The notes beneath the pieces were generated by a model that worked only from the letters and a program-made list of their open reading frames with translations, was not told where the DNA came from and searched no databases. A stretch of 64,000 nucleotides of DNA from Anditalea andensis (GTDB lineage Bacteria > Bacteroidota > Bacteroidia > Cytophagales > Cyclobacteriaceae): NCBI RefSeq assembly GCF_000714815.1, contig NZ_JMIH01000022.1, positions 62,001 through 126,000 of the forward strand. The letters are read 5' to 3'. Every line of letters begins with the position of its first letter. Within the stretch, counting starts at the first letter, position 1. A program made the translations under genes and the position numbers. Positions 63,744 through 64,000 of the stretch are shown here, one piece after another.

Positions 63744-64000
63744 ATGAAAAAGATATACTTGTTATTATTTGTTTTATCACTGGGTGCTGGGTTTGGTTCT
63801 GAAGTTTTGGCCCAAAATGCCGCTATCAGGTATGGTGACAGGCAGTTTGATATGCTTAATTACAAAGAGGCTGCGGAGGTATACGTAAAGGCTTACGAAA
63901 AAAAGCCTATATACCATGCTGCTAAGAGGGCTGCCCGGTCTTTTGAAAATGTCAGGAATTATCAAAATGCCTATGACTGGTGGAGGATGACCCTTGACTT
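63744..64000 (+). CDS. Start of a TPR-containing, probably PorE/OmpA-like, secretion protein (3' end outside)
   Basis: An ATG 2 bases after the PorP/SprF stop opens a frame that reaches the window end with 85 codons. It begins with a signal peptide (MKKIYLLLFVLSLGAGFG, cleavage near LAQ). The mature part has TPR-like helices: YGDRQFDMLNYKEAAEVY, then KKPIYHAAKRAARSFENV and NYQNAYDWWRM. PorE/OmpA-family proteins with an N-terminal TPR follow PorP/SprF genes in many Bacteroidetes; the OmpA domain would lie outside the window. Confidence 0.7.
   Translation, partial: MKKIYLLLFVLSLGAGFGSEVLAQNAAIRYGDRQFDMLNYKEAAEVYVKAYEKKPIYHAAKRAARSFENVRNYQNAYDWWRMTLD

Overview
The window looks like a chromosomal segment of a free-living member of the Bacteroidetes (Bacteroidota), most likely Cytophagales. 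Reasons: a MurF-Alr fusion, SprB-type repeat proteins ending in the type B C-terminal sorting domain of the type IX secretion system (T9SS), two PorP/SprF-family proteins, RprX/RprY-like two-component proteins, a SecA of 1123 residues, few Shine-Dalgarno sequences, and two perfect Bacteroidetes-type promoters (TTTG, 19 bases, TAnnTTTG). I see no insertion sequence, prophage or CRISPR array.

Layout. 1-5.1 kb: the end of an AsmA-like gene, a csaA/murF-alr pair for cell-wall precursors, a small secreted protein and an isolated HisA-like gene that lacks a catalytic aspartate. 5.3-11.5 kb: a three-gene Fe(III) ABC importer divergent from an OxyR that keeps both redox cysteines, an Omp85-type barrel and ywbE. 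Three perfect DnaA boxes surround ywbE, and the prevailing gene direction changes here, so 11.3-11.7 kb is a candidate replication origin. 11.7-15.7 kb: a two-component pair, lysA, and a possible small RNA. 15.7-27.4 kb: a cell-surface locus with a 2535-residue protein of about 28 SprB-like units, a smaller paralogue matching its last five units, and a PorP/SprF partner.

27.4-45.3 kb is mostly housekeeping: a TrmH-type methyltransferase, mutS, a LuxR-type regulator, tRNA-Gly and tRNA-Leu, an orphan QueC-like protein, twin EF-hand lipoproteins, a Tat-exported superoxide dismutase, dapF, secA with a SPOR-like lipoprotein and an M20 hydrolase, a polytopic membrane protein, rbfA and a LolC/E-like permease. 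45.5-57.2 kb: a SNF2 helicase, then a group of enzymes that could act on D-amino acids and peptides (a variant alanine racemase translationally coupled to an M20 amidohydrolase, an M23 peptidase, a subtilase lipoprotein, a serine racemase/threonine dehydratase-type enzyme, and a DmpA-type aminopeptidase coupled to an aldehyde dehydrogenase). 57.3-64 kb: a possible 47-residue gene, then a second T9SS module: a secreted protein, a 1389-residue adhesin-like protein with DUF11-type repeats, a second PorP/SprF protein and the start of a TPR-containing, probably PorE/OmpA-like, protein.

How the genes fit together. The two surface modules each pair large T9SS cargo with a PorP/SprF protein, as in Flavobacterium sprB-sprF. 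The core T9SS genes are not in the window. csaA/murF-alr, lysA and dapF supply peptidoglycan precursors. OxyR next to ferric-iron import and an exported superoxide dismutase suggest oxidative-stress and iron control.
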